From NCBI RefSeq assembly GCF_000585375.1, contig NZ_KK073874.1, positions 496,001 through 560,000 on the forward strand: a DNA stretch of 64,000 nucleotides, in the 5' to 3' direction. The translations under genes were made by a program, and so were the position numbers. Positions 35,593 to 43,566 of this stretch are shown here, one piece after another. Source of the DNA: Cryptosporangium arvum DSM 44712. GTDB taxonomy: Bacteria > Actinomycetota > Actinomycetes > Mycobacteriales > Cryptosporangiaceae. The notes below the pieces were generated by a model. It saw only the letters and a program-made list of their open reading frames with translations. It ran no database searches and was not told the DNA's origin. Each line of letters begins with the position of its first letter. The stretch's first letter is position 1.

Positions 35593-36641
35593 ACGAGGCG
35601 ACGCTCCGGGAATTGCTGCACGACGTGGCTACGGAGGTGCCGATGCACACCGCTGCGGATTCCTACGTCGCGGCGTCGATCGCGCAGCGACAGCGTCTGA
35701 TGCGGCACCGGCTGATCCTGGTCGGCGCGGCGGCGCTGGTCGCCATCGTGACGCTGGGCAGCGTCGCGATGGCGTTCGTGACCGATAGCAGCAGCGTCCC
35801 CCCGGCCACTCCGGTACCGGTCTCACCCACCCCCACCGTGGTCGCTCCGAGCGCGTTCGACCCGGCGCAGCTGCAGGTCACGCCGGTCTGGCTCCCGGCC
35901 GGGCTGGACCACTGGCGGGTGGAGCAGGAGCCCAAGGGCGCGCGGTACACGGCGACGACGGGCGGAGGTTTCCAGGACAGCGCACAGCGGGTCATCGTCT
36001 ACGTGGCCCCCCGCAACACCGGCGTGCCCGACCTCGAGCCCGAGAACAAACCGATGCGGCGGACGACGGGCCCCGGCCCGACGATCAACGGCTCCGAGAC
36101 GACGTGGATCCCGCGCGAGACCAGCAAGGGCGTCCGCACCTGGGCCGGCGAACTGCGGTTCCGCTGGGCGTCCGGGGCACAGGCGTCGGTCGACGTCCGG
36201 GACATGGCGAACGCGAAGGAACTGGCCGTCCGGATCGCCGAGTCGTTGCGGGTGACGGTCGACCGACCCACGCCGCTCCCGTTCACGTCGATCAAGCCCA
36301 AAGTGCCGCTGACCAGGCTGGACATCAGGTCCGGCGGGGGTACCTCATCGATCCGGGCGATGTATCTGGCCCGGGCCGGCGTGGGGCCGGGAGTGGAGTT
36401 CCAGTTGAACATGGGTGGCTCGGCCCAGCCGACGACGCAGATCGGGCCGTACGCGGTCTCAAAAACCGCAGTTTCCAGCGGCGAGTACCACTATTACTTC
36501 ACGGCGGACACGAACACGAAGGTCATGGCGGTGAGCCGGCCGGAGCCGGGGCGTACTCAGGCGGGCCTGGAGTTCGCCGAGCGGGCGATCGCGAGCTTCG
36601 AGATGACCGGGGACATCCGGGAGCCCTCGAGTTGGAAGTAG
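35589..36641 (+). CDS. Membrane-anchored partner of the ECF sigma factor (putative anti-sigma)
   Basis: A 350-residue protein from ATG 35589, overlapping the sigma-factor stop by 4 nt. About 45 cytoplasmic residues (MNEATLRELLHDVATEVPMH) precede one membrane helix (LILVGAAALVAIVTLGSVAM), then a Pro/Thr/Ser-rich linker and an extracytoplasmic domain of about 270 residues (APSAFDPAQLQVTPVWLPAG, VSRPEPGRTQAGLEFAERAI). No zinc-binding anti-sigma HxxxCxxC motif is visible. Topology and coupling suggest it senses an envelope signal and regulates the sigma factor; this is inference. Confidence 0.75.
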   Translation: MNEATLRELLHDVATEVPMHTAADSYVAASIAQRQRLMRHRLILVGAAALVAIVTLGSVAMAFVTDSSSVPPATPVPVSPTPTVVAPSAFDPAQLQVTPVWLPAGLDHWRVEQEPKGARYTATTGGGFQDSAQRVIVYVAPRNTGVPDLEPENKPMRRTTGPGPTINGSETTWIPRETSKGVRTWAGELRFRWASGAQASVDVRDMANAKELAVRIAESLRVTVDRPTPLPFTSIKPKVPLTRLDIRSGGGTSSIRAMYLARAGVGPGVEFQLNMGGSAQPTTQIGPYAVSKTAVSSGEYHYYFTADTNTKVMAVSRPEPGRTQAGLEFAERAIASFEMTGDIREPSSWK

Positions 36642-36657
36642 CGGTGCGACGAGCCTG

Positions 36658-36697
36658 GACGACGTCGCCCGGCCACCAGCGCCGGGCCGACGTCGTC
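36658..36697 (+). terminator. Hairpin after the sigma/membrane-protein operon
   Basis: GACGACGTCGCCCGGC, a CACCAGC loop, and GCCGGGCCGACGTCGTC pair over 16 positions with one bulged base. It begins 17 nt after the stop. The remaining gap to 36880 shows no gene. Confidence 0.75.
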
Positions 36698-36879
36698 CGG
36701 TGGGGCCACGACCTCAGCCGTCGCGGCGCTGCGGATGGGCCGGCCCCGCGTGGGTAGCGCCAGCCAACGGTCAGATCGTGGTTGAAGCGGCAGGGCCACG
36801 CGCCTCCTGCTTGCGCCGAGGCCTGTTGCGATGCGACCGGACAGCAAAAGCCACGCCATCAGGTCCGACGCCCACCGCC

Positions 36880-37377
36880 TCCGGCTGCCGCTTCGTGATG
36901 CCGTTCATCTCGACGATCCTCGGCTACGACGTGTTCGACCCGCTCGAAGTGGTACCCGAGTTCACGGCCGACGTCGGCACGAAGCGCGGCGAGAAGGTCG
37001 ACTACGCGATCATGCGTGACGGTGAGGTGCAGATTCTCGTCGAGTGCAAGAAGTCGACCGGTCCGCTGCGCGTCGAGAACGTCTCTCAGTTGTTCCGGTA
37101 CTTCTCGGTTACGAACGCGCGCATCGCCGTACTGACCAACGGACAGGTGAACGACCGGCTGAAGACGGCACTCAGCGCGTCCTACGCGGCTCCGGCCGGG
37201 ACGGCAGCGCCGGCCGACGCCATCACGAGCCAGCCGGTGGCTGAGCGTGACATCGATCGGGACACCGAGATCACGACCACGCTCGAAGAACTCGAGGGCT
37301 ACCAGATCGTCAAGGCGATCGCGTGCAGCGAAGTCAAGCCCGACCGGGCAGTTATCTGGGATAGCCGCGGCTGCTGA
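36880..37377 (+). pseudogene. Fragment of an HsdR_N-type (HSDR_N_2) nuclease-domain protein
   Basis: The frame contains RFVMPFISTILGYDVFDPLE, VVPEFTADVGTKRGEKVDYA, EVQILVECKKSTGPLRVEN and SQLFRYFSVTNARIAVLTNG. This is the conserved PD-(D/E)XK-like core (D and E-x-K seen as KVDYA and VECKK) of type I restriction-like stand-alone proteins. The normal N-terminal helix is missing, the middle is shortened, and after EELEGYQIVKAIACSEVKP the frame stops early where relatives continue. The only starts (GTG 36895, ATG 36898) lack a ribosome site. Probably a truncated relic left in a decayed island. Confidence 0.65.
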
Positions 37378-37417
37378 AGAACGGACTGCAACGACCTGTG
37401 CCGGACGACGAAAGGAT

Positions 37418-37494
37418 GCGTCGCACCGCACGTGTAGTCGGATGGTTAGGGATTCGATTCCCCTCACCAGCCCTTGTCTGACTAGGCAGTTCGT
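37418..37494 (+). repeat. tRNA-Thr 3'-half relic, plus strand, copy 3
   Basis: It begins GCGTCGCACCGCAC and contains GGTTAGGGATTCGATTCCCC and CTCACCAGC, i.e. the variable loop, T arm and acceptor 3' strand of a tRNA-Thr. The 5' half is absent, so this is not a functional gene. About 77 bp match the relic at 37967, and the flanks match the relic at 26920 read on the other strand. Confidence 0.75.
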
Positions 37495-37536
37495 GTTGCC
37501 GGGAGCTGGCCGGTTGGCGGAGTGGCCGACGTGCAG

Positions 37537-37769
37537 TCAGAGCCGCCCGAGGTCGAGGTCGATCGTGAGAGGCGCGGTCGTCTTGATGACCCCGGTGTGG
37601 AGGTCGCTCTCGCGGTATCGGTTGCTGGCCGGGTCTTGGACGCGCCGGGACTCACAACAACCATCCCGTCGAGTATCTCGATGCCCGCACACTGCTCCTC
37701 GGTCCAGGTCGCGTACTGCTCAGCGGTGACCTGGTCGTGCATCCAGGCCGGCGCCACCATCCCAGTCAT
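37537..37769 (-). pseudogene. Uma2-family endonuclease with internal deletion
   Basis: A perfect ribosome site AGGAGGT lies 6 nt before ATG 37769. The N-terminal part, VTAEQYATWTEEQCAGIEIL and DGMVVVSPGAS, is typical of Uma2 (PD-(D/E)XK fold) proteins. Then the frame shifts and the sequence jumps to the family C terminus, RYRESDLHTGVIKTTAPLTI and DLDLGRL-stop. About 100 central residues including the catalytic core are gone. It lies between two tRNA-Thr relics. Confidence 0.7.
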
Positions 37770-37852
37770 GCGGCACCTCCTATCGGCATGGATCGGCGGA
37801 GCTGTCGCCAGTCAGCGTAACGTCCGCGGTGGCCGTGGTGCGGTCACGAACC

Positions 37853-37870
37853 ATGTCACCCGGATGTCAC
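37853..37870 (-). repeat. 18-bp motif, inverted copy
   Basis: Read on the minus strand it is GTGACATCCGGGTGACAT, matching the motif copies at 27092 and 28894. It lies about 100 bp from the tRNA relic at 37967. The gap 37770-38157 has no other feature I can support. Confidence 0.5.
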
Positions 37871-37966
37871 GACGACCGCACGATCGGCGCGGACGCTTAC
37901 GGACGTCAAACTGCCGCTGACCGGCGCCGGAGCAGATGATGGCGGGCAACCCGGACGGCGGAAGGC

Positions 37967-38043
37967 GCGTCGCACCGCACCTGTACTCGGCGGTCAGGGG
38001 TTCAAGCCCTCTCACCAGCACTCATCTGACCGGGTAGCTCGTT
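37967..38043 (+). repeat. tRNA-Thr 3'-half relic, plus strand, copy 4
   Basis: It begins GCGTCGCACCGCAC, contains GGTCAGGGGTTCAAGCCC and CTCACCAGC, and is followed by ACTCATCTGACCGGG, as downstream of the relic at 26920. The T arm no longer pairs fully and the 5' half is missing. With copy 3 it brackets about 550 bp containing the broken Uma2 gene, like a decayed attL/attR pair. Confidence 0.75.
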
Positions 38044-38157
38044 TACCCGCGAGCGCACATCACGCCGTCGATCTGTCTGGCTGGCATCGCCCACCGTCTC
38101 GGACGGGGTGCTCGGGCGTTCCTGACTTCGGCCGGGCGCAGTCGGTACGGTCTGCTC

Positions 38158-38438
38158 ATGAGTGCTCCGACCGTCCGGATTCGGGCGACGGGTCATGTGA
38201 GCTGCTCACGACGGACCCGTTGACTCTCGACGACGTCAGCGTGCGGTGGGGGAGCGGCGCCGATCTGGCCGGCGCCTCGGAGGATGCCCGGCTGCGGGAC
38301 GCGATCGAGCGGGCGGCTCGCCAGGAACCCGCCGTCCGGGCTGCGATGCGCATGGTCCGGATGGGATCCGGAGTTGCCTCGAACGTGAAGCAGCGTTTCG
38401 CGAAATACGGAGCGCGGGATCAGTCCGGCAACTCGTAG
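38158..38438 (+). pseudogene. Small hypothetical gene, apparently frameshifted
   Basis: A -10-like TACGGT at 38146-38151 lies 6 nt before ATG 38158. That frame stops after 21 codons (TGA 38221). The other frame is open and better conserved in style: CELLTTDPLTLDDVSVRWGS, then LAGASEDARLRDAIERAARQ and MVRMGSGVASNVKQRF to TAG 38438. A single-base change near 38190 would join them into about 93 residues. Alternatively the second part starts at TTG 38220, overlapping the TGA. Family not recognised. Confidence 0.45.
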
Positions 38439-38508
38439 TGCGCTGCTCCGTTCCTGCTCGCTCTGAAGGTGGTACATCTTGGCCCTCATGGATCAGGCCG
38501 ACCGCGTC

Positions 38509-38514
38509 TAGCGT
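38509..38514 (+). promoter_or_regulatory. -10 element TAGCGT, leaderless start
   Basis: TAGCGT lies 7 nt before ATG 38522 with no ribosome site, which supports that start and a leaderless transcript. Confidence 0.55.
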
Positions 38515-38521
38515 CGACTGT

Positions 38522-38908
38522 ATGAGTAACGCCGTAGTGGAGCGCCTGATCGGCGCCCTGAACAGCCAGGATCTCGACGCCATCGCGTCCTGTTTCGGGC
38601 CGGATTTCCGTGGGGAGTGGCCGGCTCATCCGGGGCGGGACGTGCACGGGCCGGAGCAGGTGCGCCGGAACTGGGAGATGATTTTCACGACCTCGCCGGA
38701 CATCACGATCGCGATGACCAACGCGGTCGAGGTCGGCGACGAGGTGTGGGGCGAGTGGCACTACACGCGGGCGGCGGGACAGGATCTGCGCGGCGTCATC
38801 ATCATCACGGTGGGTGACGATCTGGTTCAGCGGTCGCGGTTCTACATGGAGCCCGTCGACGCCCCGAGCGCGTCCACCCCGGGCGGGCCGCGTCTCGCCC
38901 GCGACTGA
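38522..38908 (+). CDS. SnoaL-like (NTF2-fold) protein
   Basis: A 128-residue protein from ATG 38522. The pattern VVERLIGALNSQDLDAIASC, FRGEWPAHPGRDVHGPEQVR and EVGDEVWGEWHYTRAAGQDL is typical of SnoaL-like proteins with the cone-shaped alpha+beta fold, a scaffold for small cyclases, isomerases and unknown functions. No specific catalytic set can be named. Its last codons run into a 23-bp tandem repeat. Confidence 0.8.
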   Translation: MSNAVVERLIGALNSQDLDAIASCFGPDFRGEWPAHPGRDVHGPEQVRRNWEMIFTTSPDITIAMTNAVEVGDEVWGEWHYTRAAGQDLRGVIIITVGDDLVQRSRFYMEPVDAPSASTPGGPRLARD

Positions 38909-39000
38909 GGCCGCGTCTAGCCCGCGACCGACGTCGCGTCTAGCCCGCGACTGACGTCGCGACTTGCCCGCGACTGACGTCGCGTCTCGCCCGCACCTGA
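38889..39000. repeat. 23-bp tandem repeat, about five units
   Basis: The unit CGCGTCTAGCCCGCGACTGACGT recurs with small changes from the end of the SnoaL-like gene to just before the next gene. Each unit contains a GACGTCGC hairpin-like core. There are no spacers, so this is a simple tandem array and not a CRISPR. Confidence 0.8.
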
Positions 39001-39033
39001 GGAGCGGCTGACAACCGCTGACAGAATGGACCC

Positions 39034-39858
39034 GTGCGGCGGGACGACGATTTCGGGACCGCGCTGCGGACCCTGCGGCAGCGGATCACACCAGCGGAAG
39101 CCGGGGTGCCGGCGTCGTTACCCGCCGTCCGGCGCGTGCCCGGTCTGCGCCGGGACGAACTCGCCGGCATCGCGGGCGTCTCCGAGGAGCACGTGAAGCG
39201 CCTCGAGCAGGGGCGCCGCAAGCCGTCACCGGGCGTGATCGACGCGCTCGCCCGGGCGCTCCGGCTCAGCTCGGGTGAGCACGCCCGGCTGCGTGCGCTG
39301 GCCGGGTTCGCGGCGTCGCCCGAGCCGGACGGGCTGGTTCCGCGTGAGGTGACCGGGACGGCGCGGCGGATGCTGGAGCGGCTGAGCGACGTCGCGGTCT
39401 GCGTCTGCGACGCGAGCTGGACGGTGCTGGCCGCGAACGACCTCTGGCACTCGGAGGTCTGCACGATCCCGGAGACGCCCGGGCGCGGTCGCAACGTGGT
39501 GTGGCGCGCGTTCACCGAGGTCGGGCCGTCGGTGTTCCGGGTGCCCGATGAACTGGACGGCTTCCGCGCCACGGTCGTGGCCGAGCTGCGCGAGACGGTT
39601 CGTCGCTACCCGGCCGACGTCGAACTGGCGTCGATGGTCGCCGATCTGCACGCGCGCAGCCCGGAGTTCGTCCAGCTCTGGAACGCGCCGCCGGTACCGG
39701 GCGGCCACGCCGATCAGCTGCGCGTGCCGAGCCCGACGCACGGCCACGTCGACCTCGACCTGGACGTCCTGACCCTCGACCCGGGGGACCTCCGCGTCGT
39801 CGTCTACACCCACGCTGTCCCCCGAGAGAGCTACAGCGAGGTGTCCACTCTGCGGTGA
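39034..39858 (+). CDS. XRE-type regulator with MmyB-like ligand domain
   Basis: A 274-residue protein from GTG 39034. Residues about 35-75 form an XRE helix-turn-helix, GLRRDELAGIAGVSEEHVKR with LEQGRRKPSPGVIDALARAL. The remaining about 180 residues are the MmyB-like PAS-related ligand domain, with DASWTVLAANDLWHSEVC, RYPADVELASMVADLHARS and DLDLDVLTLDPGDLRVVVYT. This pairing is very common in actinomycetes, and such regulators usually control a neighbouring oxidoreductase or hydrolase gene. No SDR gene is adjacent; the CPBP protease gene follows 78 nt downstream. Confidence 0.9.
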   Translation: MRRDDDFGTALRTLRQRITPAEAGVPASLPAVRRVPGLRRDELAGIAGVSEEHVKRLEQGRRKPSPGVIDALARALRLSSGEHARLRALAGFAASPEPDGLVPREVTGTARRMLERLSDVAVCVCDASWTVLAANDLWHSEVCTIPETPGRGRNVVWRAFTEVGPSVFRVPDELDGFRATVVAELRETVRRYPADVELASMVADLHARSPEFVQLWNAPPVPGGHADQLRVPSPTHGHVDLDLDVLTLDPGDLRVVVYTHAVPRESYSEVSTLR

Positions 39859-39936
39859 CGTGCTGAAACTCGCGAATCCATAGCGTTCCTGACAAGCCGC
39901 GACACCCCCGGTCGCGGACCCCTTCAAGGAGCGGTC

Positions 39937-40761
39937 ATGCGATTCGTCCTTCAGTTCGTAGTGGTCGTCGCGGTCGCGGCCGTCGGCGGTCAGGTGGCCA
40001 CCGGAGTGCAGGGAAACCCCTGGGTCAGCCTCGTCGTAGGCCTGATCGCCGCAGCGGTCGCCGCCCTCGCTTACGGCTGGATCGTCCGCCGTACCGAGAA
40101 GCGTGAAGTCACCGAACTGGCGCGGAGCAAAGCGGCGGGCGGCCTGGCCCGTGGCACCGCGATCGGCCTCGCGATGTTCGCGGCCGTCATCGTCAACATC
40201 TGGTTCCTGGGTGACTTCCACGTCGACGGATACGGCTCGGTCAGTGGTGCGCTCGGCATCCTCGGCTTCATGGCCGCGGCCGCGACCACCGAGGAACTGA
40301 TCTACCGCGGCCTGCTGTTCCGGTGGGTCGAGAAGGTGACGGGCACCTGGCTCGCGTTGCTGCTCAGCGGTGTGATCTTCGGTGCGTCGCACCTGTTCAA
40401 CCCGGACGCCACCCTGTGGGGCGCCACCGCGATCGCGCTCGAGGCCGGCTTCATGCTCGGCGCGTGCTACGCCGCCACCCGCAGCCTGTGGGTCACGATC
40501 GGCCTGCACTTCGGCTGGAACTTCGGTCTCGGTGGCATCGCCAGCGCGACGGTCTCCGGCAACGGTGACTCGAAGGGGCTCCTCGACACCACCCTGTCCG
40601 GCTCGGACCTGGTCACCGGCGGTGCGTTCGGCCCCGAGGGCAGCCTCTACACGCTGACCGCCGGAGTGGTGCTCACGGTCGTCTTCCTGTGGCTCGCCGC
40701 CCGCCGCGGCACCATCGTCCCGATGCGCCGCAAGAGCTCACCGCGGGTCGCGGTCCAGTAG
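39937..40761 (+). CDS. CPBP-family intramembrane metalloprotease
   Basis: A 274-residue protein from ATG 39937 with AAGGAGC upstream. It has about seven hydrophobic helices and the three CPBP (Rce1-like) motifs: EExxxR in TTEELIYRGLLF, FxxxH in IFGASHLFN and HxxxN in IGLHFGWNFGLG. These Glu and His residues hold the catalytic metal in the membrane. In actinobacteria such proteins are often linked to peptide modification, bacteriocin immunity or sporulation; the role here is unknown. Its last 24 bases overlap a decayed convergent marR gene. Confidence 0.88.
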   Translation: MRFVLQFVVVVAVAAVGGQVATGVQGNPWVSLVVGLIAAAVAALAYGWIVRRTEKREVTELARSKAAGGLARGTAIGLAMFAAVIVNIWFLGDFHVDGYGSVSGALGILGFMAAAATTEELIYRGLLFRWVEKVTGTWLALLLSGVIFGASHLFNPDATLWGATAIALEAGFMLGACYAATRSLWVTIGLHFGWNFGLGGIASATVSGNGDSKGLLDTTLSGSDLVTGGAFGPEGSLYTLTAGVVLTVVFLWLAARRGTIVPMRRKSSPRVAVQ

Positions 40762-41040
40762 GCGGAACACGTCGAACTGGTCGATCAGCGGAGCCAGTTC
40801 CCGGCGGACCTCGACGTAGACCCGGTCGGCCAGCTCCGAGCCGGCCGGGGTCATGAAGACGTCCACCACCCGGCCGTCCTCGGGATTCTTCTCCCGGGCC
40901 AGCAGCCCTCGCTCGGCCCGGTCGACCAGCCCGGACAGCGTCGACTTGTCGAGCCCCAGGTACGCGGCCAGTTCGGTCATGCGGGCCCGGCGATCACGCA
41001 GGATGCCCAGCACCCGCAGCTGGGTGAGCGACCGCAGTCC
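40738..41040 (-). pseudogene. MarR-family regulator lacking its N terminus
   Basis: From an in-frame stop at 41041 the frame reads GLRSLTQLRVLGILRDRRAR, MTELAAYLGLDKSTLSGLVD and EDGRVVDVFMTPAGSELADR. This is the winged helix-turn-helix and wing of a MarR protein. The roughly 40-50 residue N-terminal dimerisation part is absent, and the only start (GTG 41013) lies inside the recognition-helix region. The upstream sequence belongs to the divergent oxidoreductase remnant, so a deletion removed the shared promoter region. Confidence 0.75.
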
Positions 41041-41700
41041 TCACCGCTCCCGACGCCACGCCGGTCTACGGCGAACACCCCGAGCCGGCTGCCGTCGGTG
41101 GCGACGAGCTCGTCGTCGAAGTGCTCGCCGCCGGCCTGCACCACCTGACCCGGTCGCGTGCCACCGGGGCGCACTACAGCAGCAACAGCGCGTTCCCGCT
41201 GGTGCCCGGCATGGACGGCGTCGTCAGGGACCACGACCAAAAGCTTCGCTACGCGGTTCTGGACGAGACGAAGCTCGGCATGTTCGCCGACCGCACCGTG
41301 ATCGACGCCCGCCGGAGCGCGGTGCTTCCGGACGGGGCGGACCCGGCACTGATCGCGTCGGCGATGAACCCGGCGATGTCGTCGTGGGTCGCCTTGCGTC
41401 GCCGGATCGATGCTCACCGCCCGAGCCGATCGGAGCGCGCCGCTGACCTGGATCCAGATCGGATCGATAGGCGGTGCGGACGCTCCGATTCCGTCCACGG
41501 CCCTACGTGCGGCCCGGCTGCAGATCGTCGGCAGCGGCATCGGGTCGGTGTCCGCCCGTGAGTTTCTCGCCGAGCTGCCGGAACTCGCCGCCGCCGTGGC
41601 GGACGGCGCGATCGACGTGCGGTACCGGGTGGAGCCGCTCGCGCGGATCGCCGAGTTCTGGAACGCGCCGGTCGCCGACCGCATCGTCTTTACGCCCTGA
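41034..41700 (+). pseudogene. Zinc-type MDR oxidoreductase (quinone-reductase-like), internally deleted
   Basis: The frame begins without a start codon as VLTAPDATPVYGEHPEPAAV and continues through VVEVLAAGLHHLTRSRATG and ASAMNPAMSSWVALRRRI. It then jumps, in another frame from about 41410, to the family C terminus LTWIQIGSIGGADAPIPSTA, LRAARLQIVGSGIGSVSARE and a final RIVFTP-stop at 41700. The Rossmann NADPH-binding core between them is missing. With the adjoining marR fragment this is a regulator/oxidoreductase pair destroyed by at least two deletions. Confidence 0.75.
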
Positions 41701-41837
41701 TCGGTCCGTCATAAGGGGGTGGGATGGGAATTGCTAAATCCCGTCGTCCCACATCGCGTGTGGCGGCGACTGCGATGGGTAGTGGAATCGGAACAGTTCT
41801 GTCCGGGCGGAGCGCGTTCCCAGGGAGGGGAAAAACC

Positions 41838-42068
41838 ATGGGCATGGTGTGGCACAGACCGTTGACGCCCGAAGACGTCGCCACCGCCTACCGGCTGCTC
41901 GACCAGCACGAGCCGCTCGAGCGTTACCGCGACGACCCGATGTGCGGGAACGCCGGACATTGGCAGGCCGCCCCCAACTGGCCCTGCAGCCGCGTCCGCT
42001 GGGCGGCCGAAGTGGTCGCCTCGTCGGAGCGGGGGGAAATACCCGACGACCTCCGAGCCCCGGCGTGA
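41838..42068 (+). CDS. Small hypothetical protein with Cys/Trp motif
   Basis: A 76-residue protein from ATG 41838 with GGAGGGG upstream, which favours this start over ATG 41724. It begins MGMVWHRPLTPEDVATAYRL and contains MCGNAGHWQAAPNWPC, with two Cys and two Trp that could form a small metal or disulfide site. No signal peptide or membrane helix is present, and I do not recognise the family. The upstream stretch 41701-41837 has no other feature. Confidence 0.6.
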   Translation: MGMVWHRPLTPEDVATAYRLLDQHEPLERYRDDPMCGNAGHWQAAPNWPCSRVRWAAEVVASSERGEIPDDLRAPA

Positions 42069-42312
42069 ACGATCCGCCACCCGACCGCACACCGCCGGCG
42101 ACGTGGTGGCGCTCGTCGCTCGGCAAATCGTCGCGCTGACCGTGGGGCGTCCGGGGTCGTCGACGAACTAGCGTCCCGGTGCGCGGACGTCAACGCTGAC
42201 GTCGTCCGCAGCGGGCTGGAGCGGTTGCGGCGCGAGGGCACCGGGGCCGCGATGCTGCGCGAACTCGCGCTCTCCCGGTGACCGATCCCGCAGCCGACCA
42301 CCCGGCCGCTCG
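42069..42312 (+). other. Gap with a possible gene tail
   Basis: One plus frame after a stop near 42168 reads RCADVNADVVRSGLERLRRE and GTGAAMLRELALSR-stop (42280), which looks like the helical end of a protein. No start codon or ribosome site supports a whole gene, so it may be a remnant. Nothing else is seen. Confidence 0.3.
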
Positions 42313-43482
42313 TCAGTCGCCGGGTGCGGCCAGGAACGCCTTCGTGAACGCGAACGGGTCCGGGGCGTTGCCCGCGCACGCGTCGGACTCCGCGTCGGCC
42401 TCGACGCCGGTCGGACAGGGCCGGTCGCGGGTGATCGCCCACATCGAGAAGAACGCCGCGCCCTTCTCACGCGCGAACGCACCGACCTTGGCCGCGTCCT
42501 CGAGCGAGAACACCTCGGTGGCCGGTGAGTTCACCCCGATCAGGGGAGTCACCGCGATGCGCTTCCAGGCCTCGGCCTCGCTGAGCCCGAACACCTCCTG
42601 GAGCGTTCCGACGGCGTTCGTCATCGCCTGGGTGGCGTAGGTGCCCATCATGCCCTCGGGCTCCGGGGCCGCCCAGCGCCCGTAGTCCATCGCCATCACG
42701 TTCACCGCGTCGATCCGGGCGTTCGCCTTCGCGGCCGCGGTCAGGATGCGGATCGGGCTGGCGGTGAAGCCGCTCGGGTTGACCGGCAGCGTCAGCGAGA
42801 CGTCGAGATTCTTGCCCGCGGCCGCGGCGTTCTTCTGCAGCACGGCGATCGCCTGCCCGCGCCGATCGTGCCCCGGGGTGTCCCCGAGTTCGTTCCCCTC
42901 GACGTCGAAATCGACCGCCGTGGCCGAGTACAGGTCGATGACGCGCTGGTACGCGTCGGCCAGAGCCGGAACGGAAGCGCAGACGGCGGCGAGCTCGTCC
43001 CCGGCCGCGCCACCGAACGAGATCCGGATGTCGCCGCCGGCGGCCCGGAAGTCCTCGACCCGCTGGATCATCTCCGCGTCGTCGATCGCGACGTCACCGT
43101 CCCAGCTGGGCGTGCAGCCGTCCTTGGCGACGACGAACCCGAGGATGTACCGGGAGATCCCGGCCTTCTCCACCGATCCGGCCAGGTCGTAGGGCGGGTA
43201 GTAACCCATGTCGACGTACGGCTCGAACGGTGTCTCCGGCACCGGCAGCGGTGCGCGGGGCTCGCTCGTTGCGGCCAGCGGCCTCGACGCGGTCACCGTG
43301 GTGTCGGCGGGGCGATGGGTCGCTCCGTACGCGGTGATCCCGCCGGCGGCCAGAACCAGTGCCGCTCCGAGCGCGGCGGTGATGCGGTACGGCAGGTCGC
43401 TCACCCGGCGGTGACGCCCGCCCCGGCCCGGCGGTAAATCGGCGTCGGAGCCCGGTGACCAGCCGAGATCCGATGGGTGCAT
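42313..43482 (-). CDS. Membrane-anchored GH18-like glycoside hydrolase (chitinase-like)
   Basis: A 389-residue protein; ATG 43482 is preferred, with a -10-like TAACAT 8 nt upstream, although the frame extends to 43509. A membrane anchor/signal (ITAALGAALVLAAGGITAY) begins near residue 38. The TIM-barrel domain shows VDMGYYPPYDLAGSVEKAGI, GGDIRISFGGAAGDELAAVC and the catalytic DxDxE stretch SATAVDFDVEGNEL, then VNVMAMDYGRWAAPE. This resembles the small actinobacterial chitinase/ChiA-type proteins. The enzyme faces outside; the substrate (chitin or another beta-glycan) is not certain. Confidence 0.85.
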   Translation of the reverse strand: MHPSDLGWSPGSDADLPPGRGGRHRRVSDLPYRITAALGAALVLAAGGITAYGATHRPADTTVTASRPLAATSEPRAPLPVPETPFEPYVDMGYYPPYDLAGSVEKAGISRYILGFVVAKDGCTPSWDGDVAIDDAEMIQRVEDFRAAGGDIRISFGGAAGDELAAVCASVPALADAYQRVIDLYSATAVDFDVEGNELGDTPGHDRRGQAIAVLQKNAAAAGKNLDVSLTLPVNPSGFTASPIRILTAAAKANARIDAVNVMAMDYGRWAAPEPEGMMGTYATQAMTNAVGTLQEVFGLSEAEAWKRIAVTPLIGVNSPATEVFSLEDAAKVGAFAREKGAAFFSMWAITRDRPCPTGVEADAESDACAGNAPDPFAFTKAFLAAPGD

Positions 43483-43566
43483 GAGACAACATGTTACGCC
43501 GTGTAGCACAGCTGATTCCCATACGTTCAGGAACCTCTAATGTTTCGGCGCTGCAACGATGGGGCC

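Noticed and set aside
37418-38043. Functional tRNA genes on the plus strand
   Set aside because: Only the variable loop, T arm and acceptor 3' strand remain; no D arm, anticodon arm or 5' acceptor strand can be folded.
38889-39000. A CRISPR array
   Set aside because: Units are contiguous without spacers and no cas genes are present.
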